Below are positions 24,748 through 33,604 of a DNA stretch of 64,000 bases, one piece after another. The position numbers and the translations under genes were made by a program. The notes under the pieces are model-generated. The model made no database searches. It saw only the letters and a program-made list of their open reading frames with translations, and was not told where the DNA came from. The stretch is from Marinobacter fonticola. Its GTDB lineage: Bacteria > Pseudomonadota > Gammaproteobacteria > Pseudomonadales > Oleiphilaceae. Position 1 is the first letter of the stretch; each line of letters opens with the position of its first letter. The stretch covers positions 1,240,001 to 1,304,000 of the forward strand of contig NZ_CP043042.1 of assembly GCF_008122265.1 (NCBI RefSeq), given 5' to 3'.

Positions 24748-25380
24748 ATGAGCTATGACCTGCGGGACTTCCTGATGTTTACGCCGGAGGTGTACCTCCG
24801 GTTATTCGAGCGTCAAAACACCACTTTCGGGCTTTGGCTGCTGGTGGCTGCGGTGGCCTTGTTGGCGGTGCCGGCGCTCCTTTGCTCGCAGGCGACCTGG
24901 GCGCGCCGGCTGGCGCTTGTTATTGCGGCTGTGGGGTGGGGTGCGACCGCCAGTGTCTTTATGCATCGCTACTACGCGCCGATCAACTGGCCGGTCAGTT
25001 ACTTTGCCTGGATGTATGCTGCCGAAGGTTTGCTGTTGATCGTTGCGGCTTTAAGGTTGTCACCTATCAAAGCCCATCCGCCGTGGGCGGCCTTGGGTTT
25101 GGGCAGTGTACTGATGCTGTCGCTATTGACGGCGTGGGCTGGAGATGACTGGAAAGCGCTGGCCTTGCCCGGATTAACGCCCGATATGACCGCCTTGGCG
25201 ACCATAGTATTGCTGACTACCATGCCTCGGGGTTGGCGGGTGGGGCTGCTGATTGTGCCTTTATTCTGGTGCCTTTTCAGCGTGCTGACACACTGGGCTC
25301 TAGGCTTGCACGTTCCATTGATGGCGCCACTCGCCGGTGTACTGCTGGCCGTTGCAGCGGCCTTCTGGCCGGGGCCTTGA
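24748..25380 (+). CDS. Polytopic membrane protein, DUF6064-like
   Basis: A 210-residue protein with about seven predicted membrane helices and an N-terminal segment rich in aromatic residues (LRDFLMFTPEVYLRLF). The opening resembles the DUF6064 membrane family, for which no function is known; I rate that family call as moderate. It begins three bases after the Tat-exported reductase, so the two are probably one unit, perhaps a periplasmic enzyme with its membrane partner. The palindrome downstream probably ends transcription. Confidence 0.65.
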   Translation: MSYDLRDFLMFTPEVYLRLFERQNTTFGLWLLVAAVALLAVPALLCSQATWARRLALVIAAVGWGATASVFMHRYYAPINWPVSYFAWMYAAEGLLLIVAALRLSPIKAHPPWAALGLGSVLMLSLLTAWAGDDWKALALPGLTPDMTALATIVLLTTMPRGWRVGLLIVPLFWCLFSVLTHWALGLHVPLMAPLAGVLLAVAAAFWPGP

Positions 25381-25404
25381 TTTGACCCCGGCGCAAAGAA
25401 AGCA

Positions 25405-25492
25405 CTGTAGGTTGGGCTGGCAAGCGCTGTAGGTTGGGCTGGCAAGCCCAGCAGGATTTCCCGGGGTTGTTGGGCTTGCCAGCCCAACCTAC
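25405..25492. repeat. Repeat cluster and terminator-like palindrome
   Basis: CTGTAGGTTGGGCTGGCAAG occurs twice in direct orientation (25405-25424 and 25427-25446), and the second copy forms a perfect 22-bp inverted repeat with 25471-25492 around a 20-base loop. It lies between two convergent genes. I recall this GTAGGTTGGGCT palindrome as a dispersed intergenic repeat in proteobacteria; it may act as a bidirectional terminator. Confidence 0.75.
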
Positions 25493-25547
25493 CGGAGTGT
25501 CCAGACTTTCAAAACTTATTTGCGGGACAGCACGCTAGCGCCCGGAT

Positions 25548-26360
25548 TTACTCGTCCCATTCCGGCGCGAAGCTTGGATTTGCCACCCGCTCGTTGCGAT
25601 TGAGCTTATCGATGGCATCGATCTCGTCGATGGTGAGTTCGATATCCATCGCCGCCAGGTTTTCCTTCTGGTGGCTGGGCCGTGTGGAAGACGGAATCGC
25701 GACAATACCCCGCGATGCCAGCCAGGCAATGGAAATCTGCGCCGGCGTGACGTTGTGGGCGCGGGCGATATCCAGCAAGGTTTCGTCGTCCATGACACGC
25801 CCGACGGCCAGTGGCATGTAGCCGGTCACCTTGATGTCCCGTTCCTGTAGATGGCTGACCACCTTGCGGTTGCTGAGGAAGGGATGGACTTCCACCTGGT
25901 TGGTCATGATCGGCGTATCGCCAAGGATAACGCGCGCATTGTCCACTTGATCGTTAGTAAAGTTGGAGACGCCGACGAACCGCGTCATGCCTTCGCGCTG
26001 GGCGTCGCGCAGGGCACCCAGGTATTCTTCCATAGGCACTTCGTCGTCCGGCGAGGGCCAGTGGATCAGCGTCAGGTCCACGTGGTCCGTCTTCAGCCGC
26101 TGCAGGCTATCCCTGAGGCTGTTCATCAAGTCGCTGGCACGGAGATTTTCGAACCAGACCTTGGTGGTCAGGAAAATATCGCGACGAGGAATGCCGCTGG
26201 TGGTAATGCCGTCGCCCACCTGAGCTTCATTTTCGTAGATCTGGGCCGTGTCGATGTGTCGATATCCCAGAGACAGGGCACTTCGCACCGCATCCCGGCA
26301 AACGTCGCCTTTGAGGCGGTAGGTTCCCATCCCGATGGGTGGCAGGGTATCCAAAACCAT
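25548..26360 (-). CDS. Aldo/keto reductase, DkgB-like
   Basis: Cytoplasmic NADPH-dependent reductase of 270 residues, similar to 2,5-diketo-D-gluconate reductase B and methylglyoxal-reducing AKRs. The tetrad D37, Y42, K67 and H100 is complete (DTAQIYENE, TTKVW, LIHWP). The phosphate-binding region with IPSSTRP near residue 225 suits NADPH. It differs from the exported paralogue at 23821 in lacking a signal. A GAGGGGAA ribosome site precedes the ATG. Three evenly spaced 12-bp repeats lie 64-116 bases upstream and may be its operator array. Confidence 0.85.
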   Translation of the reverse strand: MVLDTLPPIGMGTYRLKGDVCRDAVRSALSLGYRHIDTAQIYENEAQVGDGITTSGIPRRDIFLTTKVWFENLRASDLMNSLRDSLQRLKTDHVDLTLIHWPSPDDEVPMEEYLGALRDAQREGMTRFVGVSNFTNDQVDNARVILGDTPIMTNQVEVHPFLSNRKVVSHLQERDIKVTGYMPLAVGRVMDDETLLDIARAHNVTPAQISIAWLASRGIVAIPSSTRPSHQKENLAAMDIELTIDEIDAIDKLNRNERVANPSFAPEWDE

Positions 26361-26853
26361 TGCAGTTCCCCTCTATGATGGTCGTCGGTTTATCCATGAT
26401 GGTCGATAGTTATACGCCGGGCCTCTATACCGGACCTGTCGTCTCTACACCGGACTATTAAGTCTCTAAACCGGACGACTAAACAGGACACAGGCGTTCG
26501 ATCGGCAAACCGGAGTCGAGACACTCGCCAAAGCAGGCTCGCGGAAAAGTAAGGGCTACCCGCATTGCAGCCTGGCATCGTCGATCCGGGGAGACGCCTG
26601 AGGAATTCTGGAGGCCTCGGAATAAGCTCTGATAGCGAAAATGATGTCAGGGCTCATTCCGTGACTACTATTACGTTGGGGCGAAACGAAGGGTTCTTCA
26701 AGTACTTTTTGCACGGCCCCGGCATTTAAAATGAGGCATGTCATTGTGGCCGGACTCACCGGCGGGATGTCGGATTTGCCTCTGTTCTCGCCTCGTCCGG
26801 CTCCCTATGCTGGGGTGAACGACGAAAAGCCACTGGCAATGAGGAGAACGACC
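26361..26853. other. Divergent intergenic region with phased repeats
   Basis: This 493-base gap contains two repeat sets near the DkgB-like gene: ATGATGGTCG at 26375-26384 and 26396-26405 (21-bp period), and the three TCTANACCGGAC copies listed separately. No gene is supported in the rest; the frame open from 26731 into the enoyl reductase lacks a ribosome site at its own start. Confidence 0.5.
26424..26476. promoter_or_regulatory. Three phased 12-bp direct repeats, candidate operator array
   Basis: TCTATACCGGAC (26424-26435), TCTACACCGGAC (26444-26455) and TCTAAACCGGAC (26465-26476) differ at one or two positions and start 20 and 21 bases apart, two helical turns, so a protein could bind all on one DNA face. 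A GTATAACT -10-like box for the leftward DkgB-like gene follows the last copy on the minus strand. Confidence 0.55.
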
Positions 26854-27837
26854 ATGCTTCAAGCGAAATACGAGAAACGCGGCCCCGTACCCCAAGAGGT
26901 GATTGAGGCCGTCGAGGTGGAAACGCCGGACCCGGGTCCTGGCCAGGCGTTAGTCAAGGTCGTCGCCGCACCCATTAACCCCTCCGATGTTCTGACGCTG
27001 ACCGGCGAGTACGGCATGCTGCCGTCGCTGCCGGCCGTTGGCGGCAACGAGGGGGTAGGCAAGCTTGTGGGGCTGGGTCCCGACACCCAGGGGCCGGAGC
27101 CGGGACAGCTGGTGCTGCTGCCTGTTGGTATCGGTACCTGGGCCAGCCACGTTCTGGTGGATGCGCGCAAACTGATCCCCCTGCCGGGCGAGGCGGATGC
27201 GAAACAACTGGCGATGATGACGATCAACCCGCCAACCGCATTGCTGATGCTCAATGAGTTCGTCGATCTCCAGGAGGGCGACTGGGTCATCCATAACGCC
27301 GCTAACTCCGGTGTTGGCGGGTATCTGGTTCAGCTCGCCAAAATGAAGGGTATCAAGACCGTCAACGTGGTGCGGCGCGAGTCTGCTGTCGAATCGGTCA
27401 AGGAGCAGGGCGCCGACGTCGTGCTGGTGGACGGGCCGGACCTGCACAAGCGGGTGCGCGAAGCCGTAGGCGACGGGCAGGTTCGGTTGGCCATCGATGC
27501 CGTCGGCGGTGCTGCCACAGACCACATTGCCAACTGTCTGGTCGAAGGCGGCGTGCTGGTGAATTACGGCATGATGAGTGGCGAACCCTGTCAGGTATCG
27601 CCGGCTAACATCGTCTTCAAGGGTGTCACGGTAAAAGGGTTCTGGCTGGCCAAGTGGTTTGAGAACGCTACTCAGGAGCAGCAGCGCAATATCTTCGGTC
27701 AACTCACCAAGCTGATCGCCACGGGTAAGCTTCAGGCAAAGATTGCCGGCGAGTATGATGTGCTGCAAATCAAGGAGGCGGTGGCCGCTGCGGCAGCCGG
27801 CGAACGCGACGGCAAGATTCTGGTCGTGCCGGTTTAG
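26854..27837 (+). CDS. MECR-like 2-enoyl thioester reductase / quinone oxidoreductase family
   Basis: Medium-chain dehydrogenase fold without the zinc ligands, 327 residues. APINPSD near residue 40, Y53 followed by PAVGGNEGVG, and the NADPH-binding HNAANSGVGGYLVQ near 147 match mitochondrial trans-2-enoyl-CoA/ACP reductase (MECR/ETR1) better than generic quinone oxidoreductases; Y53 would be the catalytic tyrosine. It probably reduces a 2-enoyl thioester with NADPH. ATG at 26854 is chosen for GAGGAG at 26841-26846. The GFA protein gene follows after 44 bases on the same strand. Confidence 0.78.
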   Translation: MLQAKYEKRGPVPQEVIEAVEVETPDPGPGQALVKVVAAPINPSDVLTLTGEYGMLPSLPAVGGNEGVGKLVGLGPDTQGPEPGQLVLLPVGIGTWASHVLVDARKLIPLPGEADAKQLAMMTINPPTALLMLNEFVDLQEGDWVIHNAANSGVGGYLVQLAKMKGIKTVNVVRRESAVESVKEQGADVVLVDGPDLHKRVREAVGDGQVRLAIDAVGGAATDHIANCLVEGGVLVNYGMMSGEPCQVSPANIVFKGVTVKGFWLAKWFENATQEQQRNIFGQLTKLIATGKLQAKIAGEYDVLQIKEAVAAAAAGERDGKILVVPV

Positions 27838-27881
27838 TACGCGCTGCAGACGCCGCCTTACCAGACCTAACAGGGGACATA

Positions 27882-28295
27882 ATGATTACGGGTCAATGTC
27901 TGTGCGGCGGCGTCCGCTTCGAATACGGGGGCCGTCTCGGGCCTATCGCGCTGTGTCATTGTAGCCAGTGCCGTCAGGCCCACGGCAGCGCTTTCGGCGC
28001 CAGCAGTCCGGTGCAGAATGTGCATTTCAGTTTCACCGCGGGCAGCGACCTGATCCGCGAATTCGAATCCCGGCCCGGCAAGTATCGGGCCTTCTGTTCC
28101 AACTGCGGGAGTCCGCTATACAGCCGGGTCGATGCCATACCCGGTATCCTGCGACTGCGGGTCGGCGTGATCGATGGTCCGGTTAACCCGCCGGCTGCGT
28201 ACCATGTCTTTGTGGGCGCCAAGTCTGACTGGTTCGAGATCACCGATGATCTCCCCCAGTACGAGAAACTCGAGCGCACCAACGATCCGCACTAG
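27882..28295 (+). CDS. GFA/CENP-V-family zinc-binding protein
   Basis: A 137-residue protein of the glutathione-dependent formaldehyde-activating (GFA) fold. Zinc ligands are visible: GQCLCGGVRF at the start, CHCSQCR near residue 26, and FCSNCGSPLY near 66. Most members have no proven reaction; the name reflects one founding enzyme. AGGGGACA precedes the ATG. It may be co-transcribed with the enoyl reductase. The stop codon lies in the CTAGTGCACTG segment that resembles the end of element A. Confidence 0.82.
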   Translation: MITGQCLCGGVRFEYGGRLGPIALCHCSQCRQAHGSAFGASSPVQNVHFSFTAGSDLIREFESRPGKYRAFCSNCGSPLYSRVDAIPGILRLRVGVIDGPVNPPAAYHVFVGAKSDWFEITDDLPQYEKLERTNDPH

Positions 28296-28323
28296 TGCAC
28301 TGGTTGACGATTAAGGAGCTGGA

Positions 28324-28980
28324 GTGAACCGATCCGTGGTTCGCGTGGACAATCTGCACAAGCAATTCCGCTCAGGCGGCGAGACCGTTGCCGTTTTTCA
28401 CGGGCTGAACCTGACCCTGGCGCCCGGGGGTTCGCTGGCCCTGATGGGCCGTTCCGGTTCCGGTAAAAGTACGTTGCTGAACCTGCTAAGCGGTCTGGAG
28501 ACCTGGAGCCGTGGCCGCATCAGTTTGTTCGGCGACGAACTGACCGCAGGGGATAGCCTGCACTGGAGCGAACTGAGGCGCAAGCGGATTGCGACCGTCT
28601 TCCAGGAAGCCAATCTGATGCCGGCGATGACCCTGACGGAGAATGTGCAGTTGCGTGCCAGCCTGGCGGGACATGACCGAGTAGACGCCCAAGGTTGGCT
28701 CGACCGTCTGGGGGTGGGTGCGTTGGCCAAGCGGTACCCCGATCAGGTTTCCGGGGGCCAGCGTCAGCGTGCCGCGCTCGCCATGGCGTTTGCCATGCAG
28801 CCCGCGTTGCTCCTGGCGGACGAACCCACCGGTAGCCTGGACCTGCACACTGCCGACGATGTGGCTGATGTGCTCTTCACCTTTCAGCGTGAACAAGGCT
28901 GCCCCATGATCCTTGCCACGCACGATTCCCGTCTCGCCGAACGGTGCGGCCAGATTCATCAATTGGCAGATGCGGCGTGA
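28324..28980 (+). CDS. ABC transporter ATP-binding protein (LolD/MacB class)
   Basis: Cytoplasmic ATPase of 218 residues. Walker A GRSGSGKST near residue 42, Q-loop FQEANL near 95, signature VSGGQRQR near 142, Walker B LLLADEPTG near 161, and switch H in ATHDS near 199 are all intact. Sequence and size place it with the LolD/MacB mechanotransmission class, which does not import solutes but moves lipids, lipoproteins or toxins. GTG at 28324 follows AAGGAG. Its stop overlaps the GTG of the permease (GTGA), so subunits are made together. Confidence 0.88.
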   Translation: MNRSVVRVDNLHKQFRSGGETVAVFHGLNLTLAPGGSLALMGRSGSGKSTLLNLLSGLETWSRGRISLFGDELTAGDSLHWSELRRKRIATVFQEANLMPAMTLTENVQLRASLAGHDRVDAQGWLDRLGVGALAKRYPDQVSGGQRQRAALAMAFAMQPALLLADEPTGSLDLHTADDVADVLFTFQREQGCPMILATHDSRLAERCGQIHQLADAA

Positions 28981-31238
28981 CGCGGGGCCTGCTCCTACGC
29001 GCCTTTCTCAGTCACTATCGCCGTCATCCGCTGCAACTGGCCGCCCTGGCTCTGATCATCCTGCTGGCGACGGGCCTTTGGAGCGGCGTCTGGGACCTGA
29101 CGCGCCAGGCGCGCAGTAGCCTTGAACAGGGCAATCAGGTGCTCTCCGGTTTCAGTGAAATCAGCCGAGCGAACGGCGATCCGGTCACGGTGGACGACTT
29201 TGTCCGGCTGCGGCGGGCGGGCCTCTGTGTCATTCCTTGGTTGAATGTAGAGGCCGACGGCGATCGCGGCCAGATCATTGGTATCGATAGCGTGTCCCTC
29301 GGTTGCTTTGCCGGGCGTGCCCAGGGCAAGCGCAGCCTTGATCGCTTCCGGGGCGAGCCCTTTGTCGATATTGGCCAGGCTGCCAGCCGGGCACAATCGT
29401 CCGGGTCAGACAGCCGTCTGCGCCTGATGGCGCCAACCGACGTGGGCTCGCTGCCGCAGGGTTATCGTACGGCGCCGGCCGAGCGGCGGCTCGATACCGG
29501 TGAGTTGGCGGATAGCTTCTTGTTGAACCTGGATGCGTTGTGCGTACTGGTACTGCTGATCACCGGCCTGCTGGTGCGAAGCGTCTATCTGCTCGGCCAA
29601 TCCCAGCGACGGGCCAGCTTCATGCTGCTACGTCGTTTCGGTGTGCGTCCGTCCCGAATCCGGCGCTTTCTGGTCGTAGAATTGGCGGTCATAACGGTGG
29701 TTGCGGCGTTGCCCGGCACACTGTTGGGCCTCATGCTGGCGCAAGGGTTTGCGGTGGGCTTCGAACGAGCCTTGGGCGGTCTTTTCGACGTCACCCTGTT
29801 CAGTCAATCCCTGTCCTGGATGAGTATCGTGCCGGTGTTGGTGATGACCCTGCTGGTGCTGCTCTGGTGTCTGGTCTCGCCCGCCGGGTCCCGGCCGCGC
29901 CGGGGCAAGTCCTATCTTCTCCCGGGGGCCGCTCTGTTATTGGGGATTGCGACGCTCTGGGTCTATGGCTCAAGTTCGCTGTTGCAGGTCTTCCTGGCGC
30001 TGGCTTTGCTCTTTCTCGCAGTGGGCGTTTTGACGCCGGGACTGATCGCGGGCGTTCTCGCTCGTCTGTCACGGTCGCGCCACGCCGGCCAGCCGCTGCA
30101 ACGATGGTCGTTGCGCGAGCTTTCGGTGATGGTTCGCCGCTTGGGGCTTCCGGTCGTGGCGCTACAGTTCGCTGCCGCGACGGTACTGGCGATACAGGCA
30201 CTGGTCACGACATTCGAGGCGACCTTTTACGACTGGCTGGATCAGCGCCTGCAGGGGGACATCTATATGGAATGGCCCATCGATGCAAACCTGGAGCGTC
30301 TCGCGCCGACACTGCGCTCCCTTGAAGCGGTAGATGCCTGGCATCCGGTCACGCGCGGTGAAGCCACTCTGCAGCAGCCGCAACAATCGCGTGTAGATCT
30401 GCTTGCCCTGGAGCCGTCGTCGCCGCTCCTGCAGGACTGGACGTTTCTCGCTGCTGTCGACACACCCTGGCACGCGGTCGCGGACGGCCAGGTTATGATC
30501 AACGAGCAGTTGGCACGACGCCATGGCCTGAAGCCGGGCGATGCCCTGGGCGTTACGCTCTCCGGGTCGACGCAACAGCGCGTCATCGCGGCTATCTACG
30601 CCGACTACGGCCGTCCCAGTGGCGAGGTGTTAATCGCCGCAAAGCTGCTGCCGCCCAATTTCCGTCCCTCGTTCGTCAGCCTTACGCTCGACCTGAAACC
30701 ATCGGCGGACATCGGCAAGGTCAGCCGAACCCTGCAAACGGCGGTTCCGGACCTGGCGCTGCACATCAGGAATAATGACTCCGTTCGCGGACTGGCTACC
30801 CGGGTATTCCACCAGACGTTCCTGCTGACCCAGGCTATCAGCCTACTAACCCTCGTGCTGGCGGGAATGGCGTTGCTGGTCCTGGGTTGGGTGTTTTTTG
30901 CAACCCGGCGCTGGTATTTCCACCTGTTGCGCGTTTGGGGGCTGTCGGCAGGCGAGCTGAGACGACTGGTTGCGCGTCTTTCCGTCGGCCTGACGTTGCT
31001 GTCTGCGTTGGCCGCCTTGCCGCTGGGGGTGTTGCTAACCTGGGTGCTGGTGGCGCGGATCAACCCGTTGGCGTTCGGCTGGTCTCTCCCCATGGCGGTT
31101 TATCCTCTGTTCTGGATTCAACTTTTAGGGGTGGCCGTGGGTATTGGCCTCATCATCGCGTGGCTTATCCAGCGTCAGCTTGGGGACACGGCGCCCGATC
31201 CCGTGACGATGGATCAGTTGGCGGGAGAGGAACGATGA
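28977..31238 (+). CDS. FtsX-like ABC permease (large, duplicated)
   Basis: Inner-membrane permease of 753 residues with two FtsX-type halves: an N-terminal membrane helix (about 15-37), an extracytoplasmic domain, three helices around 190-310, more helices around 320-410, a second extracytoplasmic domain (about 430-620) and three final helices. Both halves of the transporter lie in one chain, unlike MacB-type homodimers. The GTG start at 28977 overlaps the ATPase stop by four bases, and its own stop overlaps the next ATG (ATGA). Together with the AttH-like lipoprotein it forms a three-gene unit of the AttEFGH general plan. Substrate unknown, probably hydrophobic. Confidence 0.83.
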   Translation: MTRGLLLRAFLSHYRRHPLQLAALALIILLATGLWSGVWDLTRQARSSLEQGNQVLSGFSEISRANGDPVTVDDFVRLRRAGLCVIPWLNVEADGDRGQIIGIDSVSLGCFAGRAQGKRSLDRFRGEPFVDIGQAASRAQSSGSDSRLRLMAPTDVGSLPQGYRTAPAERRLDTGELADSFLLNLDALCVLVLLITGLLVRSVYLLGQSQRRASFMLLRRFGVRPSRIRRFLVVELAVITVVAALPGTLLGLMLAQGFAVGFERALGGLFDVTLFSQSLSWMSIVPVLVMTLLVLLWCLVSPAGSRPRRGKSYLLPGAALLLGIATLWVYGSSSLLQVFLALALLFLAVGVLTPGLIAGVLARLSRSRHAGQPLQRWSLRELSVMVRRLGLPVVALQFAAATVLAIQALVTTFEATFYDWLDQRLQGDIYMEWPIDANLERLAPTLRSLEAVDAWHPVTRGEATLQQPQQSRVDLLALEPSSPLLQDWTFLAAVDTPWHAVADGQVMINEQLARRHGLKPGDALGVTLSGSTQQRVIAAIYADYGRPSGEVLIAAKLLPPNFRPSFVSLTLDLKPSADIGKVSRTLQTAVPDLALHIRNNDSVRGLATRVFHQTFLLTQAISLLTLVLAGMALLVLGWVFFATRRWYFHLLRVWGLSAGELRRLVARLSVGLTLLSALAALPLGVLLTWVLVARINPLAFGWSLPMAVYPLFWIQLLGVAVGIGLIIAWLIQRQLGDTAPDPVTMDQLAGEER

Positions 31239-32356
31239 GCCGGCCTATCTGGGTGTTGATCCTCCTGCTGACGACCGTAGGCTGCTCGGACCCCTCGTCC
31301 TCGCAGCCGGAGGGCTTCGCCGGCTTGGGCGAATCGCTGGATCAGGGCGCGCAGGCTCAGGACTTTGCTCAGCCGGGGCCCGGCGATGGGATTCAGCTTC
31401 CCCGCGACCTGGGACCGCACCCGGCGCATCGAATCGAATGGTGGTACCTCACGGCTAACCTGACCACTGAGCAGGGCACCCCGGTCGGCCTGCAATGGAC
31501 CCAGTTTCGTCAAGCTCTGGTGCCGAGGTCACCCTCCGATCCCCCGCCTGCCAGCGAGAACTGGCCGCTTGAATCGGTTTGGATGGCTCATGCCGCGCTT
31601 TCCGTAGACGGATCGTCGCAGGGCCAACATCTTTTCAGTGAGCGCGTGGCCCGCGGCGATATCGGTCACGCCGGTGCCCGGGCCCAGCCGTTTACTGTAT
31701 GGCTGGACGATTGGCAATTGACCTCCAAAGGCGATGGCCGGTGGCATCTTCAGGTGGACGGCGGGGATTGGTCCTATGACCTGATCCTGCAAACCCGGCG
31801 GCCCCCGGTCCGTCATGGCGAGCATGGTTTCAGTGCCAAGTCCGGCAGTGGCGAGGGCTCTATGTACTTCAGCTATGTGGACCTGGCCATCGCAGGCACG
31901 ATCACCGTGGGTGGCGAAACGCAGAAGGTGTCCGGCGGTGGCTGGTTCGATCGGGAATGGAGCAGCCAGTTCCTGCGCTCCGACCAGACCGGTTGGGACT
32001 GGATGGCCCTGCGATTGGACTCCGGCGCACGGGTGATGGCTTTTCGGCTACGGGAAGCCGGCGGCGCGTTCAGCGCCGGGACCTGGATCAGCCCCAAGCA
32101 CGAGGTGGTGCCGCTACAGTCCGCTGACTTTGAGCTGGAGGTCGAAGCGCGGCGCAAGACCCCACGCGGCGCGGTGCCTGTGAGTTGGCGTTTGCGCATT
32201 CCCTCACGGCAAGTGGATCTGACGATACGGGCAATGCCGGGCAACTTCTGGAACGAAGGCCTCTATCCCTATTGGGAAAGCCCCGTCCGGATCGATGGCT
32301 CGCATCGGGGCCGGGGTTATCTTGAGTTAACGGGCTATGATGAGGAAAATCCGTAA
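31235..32356 (+). CDS. AttH/CrtC-like lipocalin lipoprotein
   Basis: Lipoprotein of 373 residues: a hydrophobic leader ends in lipobox TVGC near residue 17, then a linker rich in Gln, Gly and Pro. The body is the AttH/hydroxyneurosporene-dehydratase-type double lipocalin fold; HPAHRIEWWYLTANL near residue 66 and GGGWFDREWSSQF near 235 are the family's signature segments. Such barrels bind or modify hydrophobic molecules. The start overlaps the permease stop (ATGA), which strongly ties it to the transporter: a likely role is to receive or present a lipid-like cargo at the periplasmic side. No cargo can be named. Confidence 0.83.
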   Translation: MSRPIWVLILLLTTVGCSDPSSSQPEGFAGLGESLDQGAQAQDFAQPGPGDGIQLPRDLGPHPAHRIEWWYLTANLTTEQGTPVGLQWTQFRQALVPRSPSDPPPASENWPLESVWMAHAALSVDGSSQGQHLFSERVARGDIGHAGARAQPFTVWLDDWQLTSKGDGRWHLQVDGGDWSYDLILQTRRPPVRHGEHGFSAKSGSGEGSMYFSYVDLAIAGTITVGGETQKVSGGGWFDREWSSQFLRSDQTGWDWMALRLDSGARVMAFRLREAGGAFSAGTWISPKHEVVPLQSADFELEVEARRKTPRGAVPVSWRLRIPSRQVDLTIRAMPGNFWNEGLYPYWESPVRIDGSHRGRGYLELTGYDEENP

Positions 32357-32457
32357 CGAGTATTAACGAACACTTGTTGCTCCTCGGATTGGTTTAATAA
32401 GGCGATGGCATGGAAAAAGCACGCTGAAGAGTATCGAGCACTAGCCGAGGAAACGCC

Positions 32458-33603
32458 GTGACCCATATTCTGATTGCGCCCGACTCGTTCAAGGAAAGCT
32501 TAACCGCCGCCGAGGTGGCGACTGCCATCCGAAGGGGTTTGGCCGAAGCCCTGCCCGACGCTTCTTTTACCGAACTGCCGCTGGCTGACGGCGGCGAGGG
32601 CACCCTGGAAGCGCTGGTCATCGCAGCGGGCGGACGCTATGAAACCACCGAGGTCACCGGGCCGGACGGCTCGACCCTCAAGGCGCGTTTCGGTTTGATA
32701 CATGACGACCGCACCGCGGTCATCGAGATGGCCGAAGCCAGCGGCCTGCAGCGGTTAAGCCAAGCCCGGCGCAACCCGATGAAAACCACCACCCGGGGCA
32801 CCGGTGAACTGATCCTGGATGCACTTGATAGAGGGGTCGAGCAGATTATCCTCACCCTGGGCGGCAGCGCCACGAATGACGGCGGTCTGGGCATGGCCCA
32901 GGCACTTGGCGTCAATGCGCTGGATGCGTCCGGTCAGCCGGTCGCTCCCGGAGGACAAGGACTGCTGGAGCTGGCGTCCCTGAACCTGCATGAGTTGGAT
33001 ACCCGGGTGCCTGCCACCCGCTTTCGCGTGATTTGCGATGTGAATAACCCGCTCACGGGCGCCAATGGCGCAACCTACGTCTTCGGGCCCCAAAAAGGTG
33101 CGACCCCGGAGATGCTGGTCCAATTGGATCAGGGAATGGCGCGGTATGGTCTCCTGCTGGAGCAAGTGGTCGGTCGGCGCCTCTCCGATACGCCGGGTGC
33201 TGGCGCGGCCGGTGGACTCGGGGCAGCCGCCTGCGGCTTTTTGGGCGGCCGGTTGGAGCCCGGAATCGACGTAGTAATGGATGCGGTAGGCCTGCGCGAG
33301 CATTTACGCGGCGCCGATCTGGTAGTTACGGGTGAAGGTCGTATCGATGCCCAGACGGCACGCGGCAAGACGCTGGCCGGTCTTGCCCGTGAAGCCGCTC
33401 AGGCCAACGTGCCCGTGATTGCACTGGCCGGCAGCCTGGGCGATGACTACACCGAGGCACTGGCCTGCGGACTGACCGCTATTTTCGGCGTCACGCCCGC
33501 ACCCATGCCTTTGGCTGAAGCTTTGGAGCAGACCGCCGCCAGCCTGAGACGGACGGCCCGCAACGTCGGTGCGCTCTACGGCGTCCGCCCGCATTGGGGC
33601 TAA
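32458..33603 (+). CDS. garK: Glycerate kinase
   Basis: Phosphorylates D-glycerate with ATP, probably to 2-phosphoglycerate as in the GarK/GlxK family. The 381-residue product begins ILIAPDSFKESLTA, the family's N-terminal motif, and has LADGGEGT near residue 43, GGSATNDGG near 137 and VTGEGRIDAQT near 290. GTG at 32458 follows GAGGAAA. It ends one base from the convergent aldose dehydrogenase stop. The D-2-hydroxyacid dehydrogenase and the tartrate-type dehydrogenase at 11.5-13.8 kb could feed it, but they are not linked. CGAACACTTGT at about 32364 recalls the desaturase operator; the meaning is unclear. Confidence 0.88.
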   Translation: MTHILIAPDSFKESLTAAEVATAIRRGLAEALPDASFTELPLADGGEGTLEALVIAAGGRYETTEVTGPDGSTLKARFGLIHDDRTAVIEMAEASGLQRLSQARRNPMKTTTRGTGELILDALDRGVEQIILTLGGSATNDGGLGMAQALGVNALDASGQPVAPGGQGLLELASLNLHELDTRVPATRFRVICDVNNPLTGANGATYVFGPQKGATPEMLVQLDQGMARYGLLLEQVVGRRLSDTPGAGAAGGLGAAACGFLGGRLEPGIDVVMDAVGLREHLRGADLVVTGEGRIDAQTARGKTLAGLAREAAQANVPVIALAGSLGDDYTEALACGLTAIFGVTPAPMPLAEALEQTAASLRRTARNVGALYGVRPHWG

Positions 33604-33604
33604 A

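Noticed and set aside
28292..28302. CTAGTGCACTG, identical to the end of element A, at the GFA gene stop codon
   Set aside because: Only 11 bases and self-complementary in part; no partner end or hairpin nearby, so chance or a remnant cannot be told apart.
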